A DNA stretch of 64,000 nt from Deltaproteobacteria bacterium. GTDB taxonomy: Bacteria; Myxococcota; Myxococcia; Myxococcales; Anaeromyxobacteraceae. The stretch's first letter is position 1, and each line of letters opens with the position of its first letter. The stretch covers positions 1 to 64,000 of the forward strand of contig JACRMN010000013.1 in assembly GCA_016214955.1 (NCBI GenBank), given 5' to 3'. Made by a program: the position numbers and the translations under genes. Of this stretch, positions 50,324 to 59,747 are shown piece by piece. The notes under the pieces were generated by a model, which did no database searches, had not been told where the DNA came from, and saw only the letters and a program-made list of their open reading frames with translations.

Positions 50324-52216
50324 CTATCCTCTTACCATTGCGTGATACCAGATCGTGTAGTTGAGGAGCCGCCAGGTATGCGGCGAAGATAGCCCGTCGC
50401 TCGCGCAACTCGCTCGCGCAACCCGCGCGTCGAAGAATGGGATGCTCGAGATCTGATCGAGCGCCCGCTCCACGAGGTCGCCGCTGCCTTTGAGCCAAGC
50501 ACCCTCGGGCGTGGCAAACCCGATCTTGTCACGGCGATCGAGTATCGCATCCGGCACGATACCGCGCATCGCTCGCCGGAACACGTGCTTGGTTGTTCCG
50601 TCCTGCGCAACGAGGTAGTGCTCTGGCAGGGATAGGAGCGCTTCCGCGAAGTCGGTCGTAAGGAATGGCACGCGGCTCTCAATGGAGTAGGCCATCGAGT
50701 TTCTGTCCTCATAGTGCAGGAGCGAAAGAAGGCCCACCGTCACACCCTCAACGAGGTCCGCGTGGAGATAGCGCCTCTTCCGCACTGCGACCCTCGGAGG
50801 TGCTGAGCGCGCGCCTCGCTCACGGAACCACTCCTCCTTGAGCCACGGGGGAGGGGCGTTTCGACCCGTCAGGCGCTCGACGACCGGCAGTGTCGACCAC
50901 GGCAACATGGAACGCACCGCACCGCGAACGAGCTGCGACCGCTGCAGACGCCGCTCGCGTCCACCGGAGAGAAAGCGCATCGCACCGAGCCAGTTGCCAC
51001 CAGCGAGGAGCGACGCCAGACGCGCTCCCTGGTATCGGATGTACCCGCCCATCAACTCGTCTGCGCCTTGACCATCGAGCATGACCTTGACGCCAGCTTC
51101 GCGCGCTTCCCGAAAGACGCAATGTTGCGCGTAGATGCTGGTCGTCGAGAATGGTTCGCCCTGCGCTTCGATCAGCCGGTGGACATCGCGAATGAGGTCG
51201 TCAGCGCTCGCCGTCACGGGATGGGCAAGGGCACCCACGTGCTTGTTGACAATCGCCACCCATCGTGACTCATCGAGCCGCGGGTCGTCTGCCAAGTAGC
51301 TGAAGGTATGAATCTCCCTGTCCGGCTCCAAGTGTCTAATCGCGCAGACGATTGCGGAGGAATCGATCCCGCCGGACAACGCAGAGCCCAAGGGCACGTC
51401 GCTTCGCAGGTGGAGCGATACGTTGCGAAGGAATCGGTCGCGGATCTCTGCGGCCGCGTCGTCGAAGGATATGCGGCGCTCCTGGATCCTCGCTGGGTCC
51501 CAGTAGCGCTTTCGACTCTGGCTAATCGACTCTTCCGCAAGACCCAACCGCATCCACGTCGCGGGCTCCACCTGCTTCACCCCAGACAGCATCGTCGTCG
51601 AGCCGTTGTCGGCGACCCCGTGACGAAGGTACAGCCAAGCCCCCGAAGCATCCGGCGACCGGTCAATACCGGGCAGCGTGACCAGCGCGCTGAGCTCGGA
51701 CCCGAACGCGATCCCGTGCTGCCAGTCGCAGACGTAGAGCGGCTTGATGCCGAATGGATCCCTTGCCAACAGTACGGAGTTGTCGCGCGTATCGAGTACC
51801 GCCAACGCGAACATCCCTACGAAACGCCGAAGCGCCACATCGGGGCCCCAGGACGCTATCGCCTCGAGCGCGACCTCGGTGTCGGTCGAGGTCCTGAAAC
51901 GCAGCCCTTCGGTCTCGAGTGTCCTGCGGAGTTCAACGTAGTTGTAGATCTCTCCGTTGAACACTATCCACCGACTGCCGTCCGCTGACCGCATGGGCTG
52001 TCGACCGGCAGACGACAGATCAATGATCGCCAACCGCCTGTGCCCCAGGGCGACGCGACACGGGGAAGGCTCGGCCGGGTCGTGCAAGGGAGTACAGCCG
52101 GGGGACCAGTACATGATTCCCGCGTCGTCTGGACCTCGGTGCTCGATAGCGCCGAGCGAGCGTGCCAGATTCACCATCGCAGGGCGCTTCGTCACAGCGC
52201 CGACGATTCCGCACAT
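50324..52216 (-). CDS. asnB: Asparagine synthase-type amidotransferase
   Basis: 630 residues. N-terminal Ntn glutaminase with nucleophile Cys2 (MCGIVGAVT), HRGPDD and LGHRRLAIIDLS; C-terminal synthetase with the PP-loop ALSGGIDSSAIV and the DGQGADELMGGY segment. It makes carboxamides from carboxylates with glutamine and ATP. Located one base from a flippase gene within a glycan locus, it most likely amidates a uronic acid carboxyl rather than aspartate, as suggested for WbpS-type proteins. That role is an inference from context. Lower G+C than the flanks. Confidence 0.9.
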   Translation of the reverse strand: MCGIVGAVTKRPAMVNLARSLGAIEHRGPDDAGIMYWSPGCTPLHDPAEPSPCRVALGHRRLAIIDLSSAGRQPMRSADGSRWIVFNGEIYNYVELRRTLETEGLRFRTSTDTEVALEAIASWGPDVALRRFVGMFALAVLDTRDNSVLLARDPFGIKPLYVCDWQHGIAFGSELSALVTLPGIDRSPDASGAWLYLRHGVADNGSTTMLSGVKQVEPATWMRLGLAEESISQSRKRYWDPARIQERRISFDDAAAEIRDRFLRNVSLHLRSDVPLGSALSGGIDSSAIVCAIRHLEPDREIHTFSYLADDPRLDESRWVAIVNKHVGALAHPVTASADDLIRDVHRLIEAQGEPFSTTSIYAQHCVFREAREAGVKVMLDGQGADELMGGYIRYQGARLASLLAGGNWLGAMRFLSGGRERRLQRSQLVRGAVRSMLPWSTLPVVERLTGRNAPPPWLKEEWFRERGARSAPPRVAVRKRRYLHADLVEGVTVGLLSLLHYEDRNSMAYSIESRVPFLTTDFAEALLSLPEHYLVAQDGTTKHVFRRAMRGIVPDAILDRRDKIGFATPEGAWLKGSGDLVERALDQISSIPFFDARVARASCASDGLSSPHTWRLLNYTIWYHAMVRG

Positions 52217-52217
52217 C

Positions 52218-53450
52218 CTACAGTTCCCTCACGGCTGAATACAGGACACCAGAGTACACGATGTTGCTCGCCGCAGCTGCAATAGAGAAGGCGACGACTG
52301 TGTGCTGAATCCCTTGCCCGCGCGTGACATATGCGGCGACGACTGCGCCCGCAACGGATGAGAGGTCGTAGATCCACTTCAGCTGTGGACGCTGCAGGAT
52401 GCCAACCGCGGTGCTGAGCGGGCTGACCACGAGCGATGATGCAGCCCAGATCGATAGGGCCGGGACGAGGTGCCCTGCTGCGCCCCACTGCTGGCCGAAT
52501 AGTCGCCCGAAGATGGGTGGAGCGACAACGCTCAGCGGAACGTATAGCGCGCACGAGCATGCGACGAGGGTCGCCAGCATCTTGCCGAAGAACAGCCGTC
52601 CGGCCTTCGCATCTCCGGCACGCACGAGGTACGCAAACCTCCCACGGAACACCTCGGCCAGCGCGGAGCCGAGATGGGTGCTGGGGAGGGTGGTCACGCG
52701 GTAGGCTATCGCGTACAATCCCGCCGGTTCAGCTCCCAATCGGCCCGCAATCGTGAACACAGGAAGTATTGCGCCGATCTGGTCAAACACCTGGGACGGG
52801 ACCTCAAATACCGGAAAGCGCTTCCACTGCGCCACGGTCACGAGGACCTCGGAGAGCCTGCTGCGTGACGCGTTCGCGACGAGTTCCCTGATCCTGGAAT
52901 CGGCTAGCTTGTACGTCGATGCCCACGCCGAGATGACCTCGGCAAGAAGGAGGGCGGTGATCCCGCTTCCGAGTGCTCCGCCAACGAGTCGCGGGATCAC
53001 GTTTGAGAGGTTGCGGACTGTCGCCACCGTTGAGATTGATTGATAGTCTTCCCGCCTGAGACGCGACGCACGGAATACGAGCGCGAACCCGCCAGCGATC
53101 ACGATAGGTGGCACCGCAAAGACCGCCCACCAAGGGAGGATGTGAATCCCGAAGAGCCGCAGCTTCACCAGGATCGCGTACGCCACACTCGTGAGTCCCG
53201 CCACGACTACGGTGGCCCAGACGTTCACCGCTTCGAGCCTAGACAGATCCCGTCGTTCTCGGACGATGAGCAAGGGACTGTCGAGGCGGAGCGTCGCAAC
53301 GGCCAGCGGGACCGATAGGGACGAGATGAACACCGAGATCGCACCGAGCTGCTCAGCGCCAAACAGCCTCGTAACGACGGGCATGGTGGCAAGCGTGATC
53401 GCCTGCGCCACGATCGAACCGGACACCAGTCTCGCGACGGCGCGTCTCAT
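52218..53450 (-). CDS. wzx: O-antigen/polysaccharide flippase (Wzx-like)
   Basis: 410 residues with about twelve membrane helices and the N-terminal pattern SGSIVAQAITLATMPVVTRLFGAEQLG, typical of Wzx/polysaccharide-biosynthesis flippases. The lysR-like LRLDSPLLIVRE motif after the second helix fits this family. It would move undecaprenyl-linked repeat units across the inner membrane. First gene of the minus-strand unit leading to asnB and a transferase. Lower G+C suggests import with its neighbours. Confidence 0.88.
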   Translation of the reverse strand: MRRAVARLVSGSIVAQAITLATMPVVTRLFGAEQLGAISVFISSLSVPLAVATLRLDSPLLIVRERRDLSRLEAVNVWATVVVAGLTSVAYAILVKLRLFGIHILPWWAVFAVPPIVIAGGFALVFRASRLRREDYQSISTVATVRNLSNVIPRLVGGALGSGITALLLAEVISAWASTYKLADSRIRELVANASRSRLSEVLVTVAQWKRFPVFEVPSQVFDQIGAILPVFTIAGRLGAEPAGLYAIAYRVTTLPSTHLGSALAEVFRGRFAYLVRAGDAKAGRLFFGKMLATLVACSCALYVPLSVVAPPIFGRLFGQQWGAAGHLVPALSIWAASSLVVSPLSTAVGILQRPQLKWIYDLSSVAGAVVAAYVTRGQGIQHTVVAFSIAAAASNIVYSGVLYSAVREL

Positions 53451-53738
53451 TCTGGGGGCCGGTGCCGGGGTGCCGTGTTCAGAGTCTGTGAGTGTTACAC
53501 TGCCAAGAAGGGCTCACATTTCCCCGCGCGTGGCTCCCAGCGGCACCGAATCTGCCTGCGCGGGCGCATTCGCCGCTCGCGCCGCCCAGCGTCGCGCCGT
53601 ATCATGCAGCACCGTCTCGCCGGTGGCCTGTTGGGTTGGGTCAGTCTCAGGTGTCGCCCGCAACGGGCCGCCGATCTGGTGCCGTGGTGTCGGGATTCCC
53701 TACACGAGTAGAGGTGTTTGCGCAAGACTCGAGTTCCT
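53451..53738. promoter_or_regulatory. Divergent promoter region with palindrome
   Basis: 288 bases between the divergent flippase and glycosyltransferase genes. It holds AGTGTTACACT (53491-53501), a palindrome about a central T, some 40 bases before the flippase start. No gene was seen in the rest. Confidence 0.4.
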
Positions 53739-54878
53739 ATGAACGTTCTCTTCGTTGCACCGCTGCCGGAACCGACTACCGGCCAGTCGCTCGCGTCCAG
53801 GGTGCTTCTCGACGATCTCGCCAAGTGCCACTCCGTAGCGGTGGTCAACCTTTCCCAGCATGGCCTCCGCCCTGGGATCCGCTCATGGTCTCGCATCGGG
53901 CAGGTGTTGCGGATTGCGTGGCGGGTCTTCCGCGGGATGAGATCTGCTGACGTGGTGTACGTCACGATTTCCGAGTCCATCGCAGGAAACTGCAAGGACT
54001 TGCTGCTGTATGCGCTATGTGGGCGGATGCTTCAGCGTGTCGTCGTTCATCTGCACGGTGGTGCAGGCATGAGACTACTGATGGCGAAGGGTACGCTTAC
54101 GCGGTGGATCAATACCCTCTTTCTCGGCCGCATCGGCGGAGTGATCGTCCTCGGGAAGCGCCACGTCCCGATCTTCGAGGGCGTCGTGGCAGCAGACAGG
54201 CTTCACATCGTGCCCAACTTTGCAGAGGACGACCTGTTCGTGACGACACAGGACATCGACAAGAAGTTCAGCGCGCCATCACCACTCCGCATTCTCTTCC
54301 TTAGCAACTTGCTGGTCGGCAAGGGCCACCGCGAGCTACTGGAGGCGTTCCTGCGGCTCGGATCTGAAGCGAGGCGCTTGATACGCTTGGACTTCGCTGG
54401 CAGTTTCGATACCGCCGAGGCGCGCATCGACTTCGTCGATCGGATAGGCCGAGTCCCTGAGGTCACTTACCACGGTCCGGTGAGCGGGGAGCGCAAGCGA
54501 CTGCTCCTCCGAGAAGCGCACGTCTTCTGCCTTCCAACGTACTATCCCTACGAGGGGCAGCCAATCAGCATCCTGGAGGCGTACGCGTCCGGGTGTGCTG
54601 TGATAACCACGGACCATAGCGGCATATTCGACGTCTTCACACCGGAAGTGAACGGCTATGCGGTCGAGAAGAAGTCCATCGATTCGCTTGTGATGGCACT
54701 CGAGAGGGCGGTAGCTGCCCCTGCAGGACTGCGCGCGTTCGCAACTGCCAATCACGCCATCGCTCTCAAGCAGTACCGGAGCAACGCCTATACACGTAGC
54801 CTGCTTCAGGTGCTTGAGACAACCTGGGCTGCTTCGAGAGCCACGGACGGGTCTCGTGGCGAGCGGCGCAGAGTCTGA
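53739..54878 (+). CDS. GT4 glycosyltransferase
   Basis: 379 residues. MNVLFVAPLPEPTTGQS at the N-terminus, VVHLHGGAGMR, and the C-terminal PYEGQPISILEAYASG motif with the two glutamates of GT4 enzymes. Sugar specificity unknown. The ATG at 53739 begins directly with the first strand; a TTG seven codons upstream is less likely. First gene of a plus-strand unit with a second transferase and a polymerase-like gene. Clearly lower G+C than the flanks. Confidence 0.88.
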   Translation: MNVLFVAPLPEPTTGQSLASRVLLDDLAKCHSVAVVNLSQHGLRPGIRSWSRIGQVLRIAWRVFRGMRSADVVYVTISESIAGNCKDLLLYALCGRMLQRVVVHLHGGAGMRLLMAKGTLTRWINTLFLGRIGGVIVLGKRHVPIFEGVVAADRLHIVPNFAEDDLFVTTQDIDKKFSAPSPLRILFLSNLLVGKGHRELLEAFLRLGSEARRLIRLDFAGSFDTAEARIDFVDRIGRVPEVTYHGPVSGERKRLLLREAHVFCLPTYYPYEGQPISILEAYASGCAVITTDHSGIFDVFTPEVNGYAVEKKSIDSLVMALERAVAAPAGLRAFATANHAIALKQYRSNAYTRSLLQVLETTWAASRATDGSRGERRRV

Positions 54879-54899
54879 GTCTGCGGACAAAGTGTCTCG

Positions 54900-56099
54900 A
54901 TGAAGATCCTAATGCTCTGTGACTTCTTCGGCGAAGGCCTCCAATACCAGGAGAACCTTCTTGCGAAGTACTACGTCAAGCATGGACACGCCGTATCGGT
55001 GGTCACGTCGCTGATCGAGTCGGTGTTCGAGTACGCCAACGACACCTATAGGAGACCATCGGGGGGGCCGCGCGAATCGTGCGTGAACGGGATTCGCATC
55101 CGCAGACTGCCCTACAGAACGGACTTTCTGAAGCGTGTTAGGACGTTCGCGCCGCTTGACGATTACCTGGAGTCCGAAGCGCCCGACCTGATCTACGTCC
55201 ACGACATCATGCTGAACCTCCCCGACGCCGTTCGATACGTGAGGCGACACCCGAACGCGAAACTCATTCTCGACTATCATGCGGACTACAGCAACTCGGG
55301 ACGGAACTGGGCCTCACTGCGAGTCCTCCATGGCATCATCCGAAAGCGCGCACTCGATCGAGCGCGTCCCCACCTCGCTGGCCTGTTTCCGATCACGCCG
55401 CCGAGTGCGAGATTCTTGCATGAGGTGTATCGGGTTCCGTACGAGGAGATGGAACTCTTGCCGCTCGGCACAGATCTCGACCTGTGTCGAGAAGTGGAGC
55501 TATCCGACGCTCGGACGAGACTGCGCGCCCAGCACGGGGTCGGTGAGGACGGCTTCGTCATCATCACGGGCGGCAAGCTGGCACCCAGGAAGCGGACTGA
55601 AATGCTCATCGAAGCGTTTCACAACCTTGGCGATGCTAACGTTTGGCTCGTTGTCGTTGGTGCCGCCGAGGGCGATGCTAAGTACGATGACCTCTTGAGG
55701 CGCACCGCGCGTGGATCCCCGCGCGTGATCTTCACAGGCTGGCTCGATACACGATCCGTGTGCGACTACTTCGCGATGGCGGATGTCGCCGTATTTCCTG
55801 GGAGCCAGTCCATTCTGTGGCAGCAGGCAATCGGCATGGGCAAACCCCTCGTGATCGCAGAACCGATGGCGCGATCGGGGGGCGATCAGGATGTCTCGTA
55901 CCTGAATCGCTGTGGGAACATTCTCGTGTCCGAGGACCCAGATACGCGTGTTGAGTGGCTCGCCAAGACAATCTCGCGACTCATGCACGATCGCGACCTG
56001 TGCTCGCGGATGAGCATGGGCGCGCGTAGTGTCGCCTCCGAGATGCTCGATTGGAATGTGACAATCGCCAAGACCTTGCAGTGCTGCCGAACGCCCTGA
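54900..56099 (+). CDS. Glycosyltransferase, GT-B fold
   Basis: 399 residues. LMLCDFFGEGLQYQENLLAKYYVKHGH N-terminal region (split across the first strand and helix), then VIITGGKLAPRKRTEMLIEAF in the donor domain and a weak GT4-type end (QQAIGMGKPLVIAEPMARSGG). Probably adds one sugar of the repeat unit. A 60-base sample at 54961 has 33 G+C, far below the flanks. The polymerase-like gene overlaps its stop by one base (TGATG). Confidence 0.8.
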   Translation: MKILMLCDFFGEGLQYQENLLAKYYVKHGHAVSVVTSLIESVFEYANDTYRRPSGGPRESCVNGIRIRRLPYRTDFLKRVRTFAPLDDYLESEAPDLIYVHDIMLNLPDAVRYVRRHPNAKLILDYHADYSNSGRNWASLRVLHGIIRKRALDRARPHLAGLFPITPPSARFLHEVYRVPYEEMELLPLGTDLDLCREVELSDARTRLRAQHGVGEDGFVIITGGKLAPRKRTEMLIEAFHNLGDANVWLVVVGAAEGDAKYDDLLRRTARGSPRVIFTGWLDTRSVCDYFAMADVAVFPGSQSILWQQAIGMGKPLVIAEPMARSGGDQDVSYLNRCGNILVSEDPDTRVEWLAKTISRLMHDRDLCSRMSMGARSVASEMLDWNVTIAKTLQCCRTP

Positions 56100-57454
56100 T
56101 GACCGGCTCGTCCGCGAGCACAGTGCGCAAGCCCACACCGGCTGGAACGCGGCGTCCCCACGTTGTCGTCGTCGGAGCGTTCCTCGCACTCTACGCCGGT
56201 GTGACAGCGTTGTTGATGGAAGTCCCTGTCGGCTTGGCTGTTCTTGATGCTCCGCAGTTCGAGACTGCTCGATTCTTGGTCGGGGGGCTCATCGCCGCTC
56301 TGGGAGCCTTCTCACTGAGCCTTCAGGCGACGAGCGTTGTTCTGCCGAGCACGGTCTTCCTGGCGTTCCAGTGCGTGTTTGTGCACGTTCCCAGCGTCGC
56401 GCTGTGTGCGGTGCACCCGAGCCTCCCACTAGCGTCGACGTTCATGACCTCGTTGGCGCTCAACGTTGTCGGATACCTCTCGGGAAACCGGGTCCAAGCG
56501 CCGGCGCTCAGAGTGCCGCGCCTTGTCGCTGCAGTCTGCGCCGCTCCAGTCTTCTTGTGGCTCGCATACGCATCCTTCGTCTTCCTCAAGACGCTCCTCT
56601 CCGGCTCCTTCTCGCTCGAGTCCGTCCTCGACCTGGACGTACTCTATGACTTCCGAGAGAAGGTGTTCTCGAGCTTCTCTGGGCGGGACCTTACGGCACT
56701 CTCCGCGCTGGGCTATTTCGTGTTTCCGCTCTTGGCCGTGGAATGCGCCGCGCGGCGGTCTTACGTCGGAGTGCTTATTGTCTTTTGCATGGTGATGGCT
56801 CTGTACAGCACGACCGGCGCCAAGGCGTATGTCGCGGTGCCGTTCCTGTCGCTTGCGGTCTTCCGCCTGGCACGGCGAGGCGAGTCGCACCGGTTCGTAC
56901 TGGGGTTCGTTTCGCTCGTCGCGGCCGCCGTGTTGGCTGCCCTGGTTCTTGGGGTGGTTCTCGACTCCCCTTGGCCGCTTGCGCTTGCCCTGAGAGGTCT
57001 CGTCACGCCTGGCGAGAGTCACATCATCTACTTCGACTACTTCCGAGAGCTCCGCCGCCTCTCCATTTTCGACTTGTTTCCGTCTGGCCTGCCAGAGTTT
57101 GGGAACTTGTCGGTCTCGGAAGTCGTCCACCACTACGTGTACGGAGCTGAGATCGGGGATGGACAGGGCACCAACGCGGGGATCTTCGGAACAGCCTACG
57201 CGCTGTACGGAGTACTCGGGGTTGCCGTCTACACCGTCATTGCGGCGGTCGTCCTGTCCGTTCTCGACAGGTTCGGAGCAAGGCATACGCGCTCGGGATT
57301 GGCGCTGTCCTCAATCCCATCGCTATTTCTTCTCACGAACGTGAGCCTCACGTCGGCATTCGTATACTACGGTCTCGGGTTCGCACTGGTTCTGGCAGTC
57401 TGCTGGGAGGCCCTCTTTCGCCCTTCCCTGGGGCAGCCGTCGCTCTATCATTAA
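56099..57454 (+). CDS. O-antigen polymerase-like membrane protein (Wzy candidate)
   Basis: 451 residues with about eleven hydrophobic segments and one larger soluble loop (about 300-360: RGLVTPGESHIIYFDYFREL, GDGQGTNAGIFGTAYALYG). Such layouts with a big periplasmic loop are typical of Wzy/oligosaccharide-repeat polymerases, whose sequences hardly resemble each other. It follows two glycosyltransferase genes and is the only polymerase candidate in the locus. The ATG at 56099 overlaps the preceding stop. Confidence 0.65.
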   Translation: MTGSSASTVRKPTPAGTRRPHVVVVGAFLALYAGVTALLMEVPVGLAVLDAPQFETARFLVGGLIAALGAFSLSLQATSVVLPSTVFLAFQCVFVHVPSVALCAVHPSLPLASTFMTSLALNVVGYLSGNRVQAPALRVPRLVAAVCAAPVFLWLAYASFVFLKTLLSGSFSLESVLDLDVLYDFREKVFSSFSGRDLTALSALGYFVFPLLAVECAARRSYVGVLIVFCMVMALYSTTGAKAYVAVPFLSLAVFRLARRGESHRFVLGFVSLVAAAVLAALVLGVVLDSPWPLALALRGLVTPGESHIIYFDYFRELRRLSIFDLFPSGLPEFGNLSVSEVVHHYVYGAEIGDGQGTNAGIFGTAYALYGVLGVAVYTVIAAVVLSVLDRFGARHTRSGLALSSIPSLFLLTNVSLTSAFVYYGLGFALVLAVCWEALFRPSLGQPSLYH

Positions 57455-57595
57455 GGCAGTCCTCCGGAGAGCCGGAGACCGCGCGAGGTCGCGGAGCACG
57501 TCGTCGTACTTGCCGTGCACGGCTCAGGGCTGGGGCATGTGCAATGGAGCAATTCGGCCATGTGCGTTTGCCCCGAATGGGGCACTCCAGGAACG
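57455..57595. terminator. Hairpins between convergent genes
   Basis: CTCCGG-AGAG-CCGGAG (57462-57477) lies just past the polymerase-like stop. A second small stem, CCGCG/CGCGG, starts at about 57479. The rest of this gap before the convergent methyltransferase gene holds nothing recognised. Confidence 0.4.
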
Positions 57596-58429
57596 CTATT
57601 GCGCGACCGGCGCCTTCGCCGCAACCAAGAAGAGGCTGGTAGGGCGCAGGAGGTGAAGCTTGCGCCTCGGGTGGTAGTTCACGTTCCATGCAAATGCCCG
57701 CGACACCATCGCGTCGAACCAAACGGCAACGGGGCTATTGTAGACATCGCGGACCATCAGGCGGAATAGGCGCTCGGTGATGGGAAACCCGAATAGCGTC
57801 TCACTGACCGTCGCGAGTCCCGCAGCATGGACCATGTCACGGAGGATCTTTGCCGGTATCCCCCGCTCACGCTTGGTCAGTCCTGGTCTCGGGTAGCGCC
57901 AGTCACCCATGGACACAATGGGCTCGCGCAAGAGCAGGTAGGCGCCTGGTTTCATGACTCGGGCAAGGTCGTTCACCACATGGCTTACGTTGGCAATGTG
58001 GTGTAGCACACCGAAGCAGGTAACCAGATCAAATATTTCCGGTGGAAAGGGGAGTTGCCCGGTCGCCAGCGGAGTCACATACTCCGCGGGGACACCATGC
58101 ACTTCTGTGCGCGTGAACTTCGTTGACGGATCGACGATAGTGATTCTGTCGATTCTGTCTATGACGGGCAGGAGCTCGTCGCCATACGCGCTCCCGAATC
58201 CCAAGGCATGCGAATAGCGTTTGTCGCCAAGGTGTCGGTAGCCGGCATAGCGATTCGACGCATGGTACTCGTAGTGGTAGTGCTCTCGGTCCTCCGCGCC
58301 CAGTTCTGCGTAGGCTTCACATTCGTCGGCGTACCATTCGGCAACTTGCGTGTCATCGAAGTCGTCGCCATAGAGACGGTCGCCCGAAAAGAACGGCTCC
58401 AGGTCTTCTCTCTTCACTTGCTCAAGCAT
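57596..58429 (-). CDS. Class I SAM-dependent methyltransferase
   Basis: 277 residues. HALGFGSAYGDELLPVI around the SAM-binding site, then LVTCFGVLHHIANVSHVVNDLARVMKPGAYLLLREP, split here as motif I to post-I of class I methyltransferases. A C-terminal 80-residue part may bind the acceptor. In this place it probably methylates a sugar of the repeat unit or caps the chain. Single minus-strand gene at the right edge of the low-G+C core. Confidence 0.8.
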   Translation of the reverse strand: MLEQVKREDLEPFFSGDRLYGDDFDDTQVAEWYADECEAYAELGAEDREHYHYEYHASNRYAGYRHLGDKRYSHALGFGSAYGDELLPVIDRIDRITIVDPSTKFTRTEVHGVPAEYVTPLATGQLPFPPEIFDLVTCFGVLHHIANVSHVVNDLARVMKPGAYLLLREPIVSMGDWRYPRPGLTKRERGIPAKILRDMVHAAGLATVSETLFGFPITERLFRLMVRDVYNSPVAVWFDAMVSRAFAWNVNYHPRRKLHLLRPTSLFLVAAKAPVAQ

Positions 58430-58618
58430 AGGGAGAGGCTACCGCACGTTACGGTGGGATTGCCTAGGTGGCTCTCGGATTGTTGGCGGGAATCGTACCA
58501 TGGTGTGTTGGGAGTGCGACCCCGTCGCTAGGGCCAGAGCCTAGCCAACACTCCCCAAGACGCAGCGCCTCGGGGCCTACTCGCGCTTGGCCCGCCGGCG
58601 GAACGGCCCGCTACCCCG

Positions 58619-59740
58619 TCACCGCACGGGACCCGCGAGCTCGCGGATCCGATCGCTGACGCGGACCTGGGTCTCGCGCGCGATCCTCGGCCACATCGGC
58701 AGCGACAGCACCTCGTGGGTGGCCGCCTCGGTGTTCGGTAGGTGCAGACTAGCCTGGGGGTAGATCGGCAGCTGGTGGAGCGCCTTCGGGTAGTAGACCA
58801 TGGTCCCGATGCCCGCTTCCTGCAGGGTTGTTTGCACGCGGTCCCTGCGCCCGTCCAGGACTCGCACCGTATACTGGTGGAACACGTGCTCTGCGCCGGC
58901 GCGCGTCCGCGGCAGGACCAGCCCCTTCACGCCCGAGAGCAGCTCGGTGTACCGCGCGGCGGCCTCGCGCCGGGCTCGGTTCCACTCGTCCACCCGCGGC
59001 AGCTTCGCTCGCAGGAAGGCTGCCTGGAGCGCGTCCAGCCGGGAGTTGTAGCCGATGGCCTCGTTGAAGTACTTCCGCCGGGACCCGTGCGCCCGGAGCA
59101 TGCGCGTGGCCTCGGCAACCTTGTCGTCGTCGGTGGCGACGAGCCCGCCGTCACCCATGCAGCTGAGGTTCTTCGAGGGGAAGAACGAGAAGGCCGCTGC
59201 GGCGCCGATGGTTCCCAGCTTCCGGCCACGCCAAGCCCCGCCGAACGCCTGGGCCACGTCCTCCACCAGCAGCAGCTTCTTCTCCCGCGCCAGCGTGCCG
59301 AGGGCATCCATGTCGGCGCTCTGGCCGAAGAGGTGCACGGGGATGATGGCCTTCGTCCGCGGCGTCACGGCGGCAGCCGCGGCCTCGGGGCTGAGGTTGA
59401 AGGTCTCGGGGTCGATGTCCGCGAAGACCGGTGTCGCGCCCACCGCGCTCACGGACTCGGCGGTGGCGAAGAAGGTGAAGGGCGGCACGATCACCTCGTC
59501 GCCTGGCCCAATCTCGAGCGCCCGCAGCGCCAGGACCAGCGCATCGGTGCCCGAGTTGACTCCGATGGCGTGCCTCACGCCCAGGTAGGCAGCCACCTCG
59601 CGCTCGAAGGCCTCGACCTCCGGGCCGAGGATGAAGTGTCGCGACGCGACCACGCGCTTGTACGCCGCCTGCAGCTCGGCCGAGACCTCCGCCAGCTCCG
59701 GCCCCAGGTCGAGAATCGGGATCTGCTGCTCGTTGCTCAC
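58619..59740 (-). CDS. wbpE: DegT/DnrJ/EryC1 aminotransferase (WbpE-like)
   Basis: 373 residues, PLP-dependent sugar aminotransferase. ILGPEVEAFEREVAAYLGVRHAIGVNSGTDAL region, PLP lysine Lys190 in FSFFPSKNLSCMGDGG, and EHVFHQYTVR. Adds the 3-amino group to UDP-3-keto-GlcNAcA made by WbpB. The GTG at 59740 with GAGGAG just before it is preferred over an upstream ATG lying in the wbpD-like gene. The wbpD-like stop is seven bases upstream, so wbpB-wbpD-wbpE is one operon. Confidence 0.92.
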   Translation of the reverse strand: MSNEQQIPILDLGPELAEVSAELQAAYKRVVASRHFILGPEVEAFEREVAAYLGVRHAIGVNSGTDALVLALRALEIGPGDEVIVPPFTFFATAESVSAVGATPVFADIDPETFNLSPEAAAAAVTPRTKAIIPVHLFGQSADMDALGTLAREKKLLLVEDVAQAFGGAWRGRKLGTIGAAAAFSFFPSKNLSCMGDGGLVATDDDKVAEATRMLRAHGSRRKYFNEAIGYNSRLDALQAAFLRAKLPRVDEWNRARREAAARYTELLSGVKGLVLPRTRAGAEHVFHQYTVRVLDGRRDRVQTTLQEAGIGTMVYYPKALHQLPIYPQASLHLPNTEAATHEVLSLPMWPRIARETQVRVSDRIRELAGPVR

Positions 59741-59747
59741 GCTCTCC

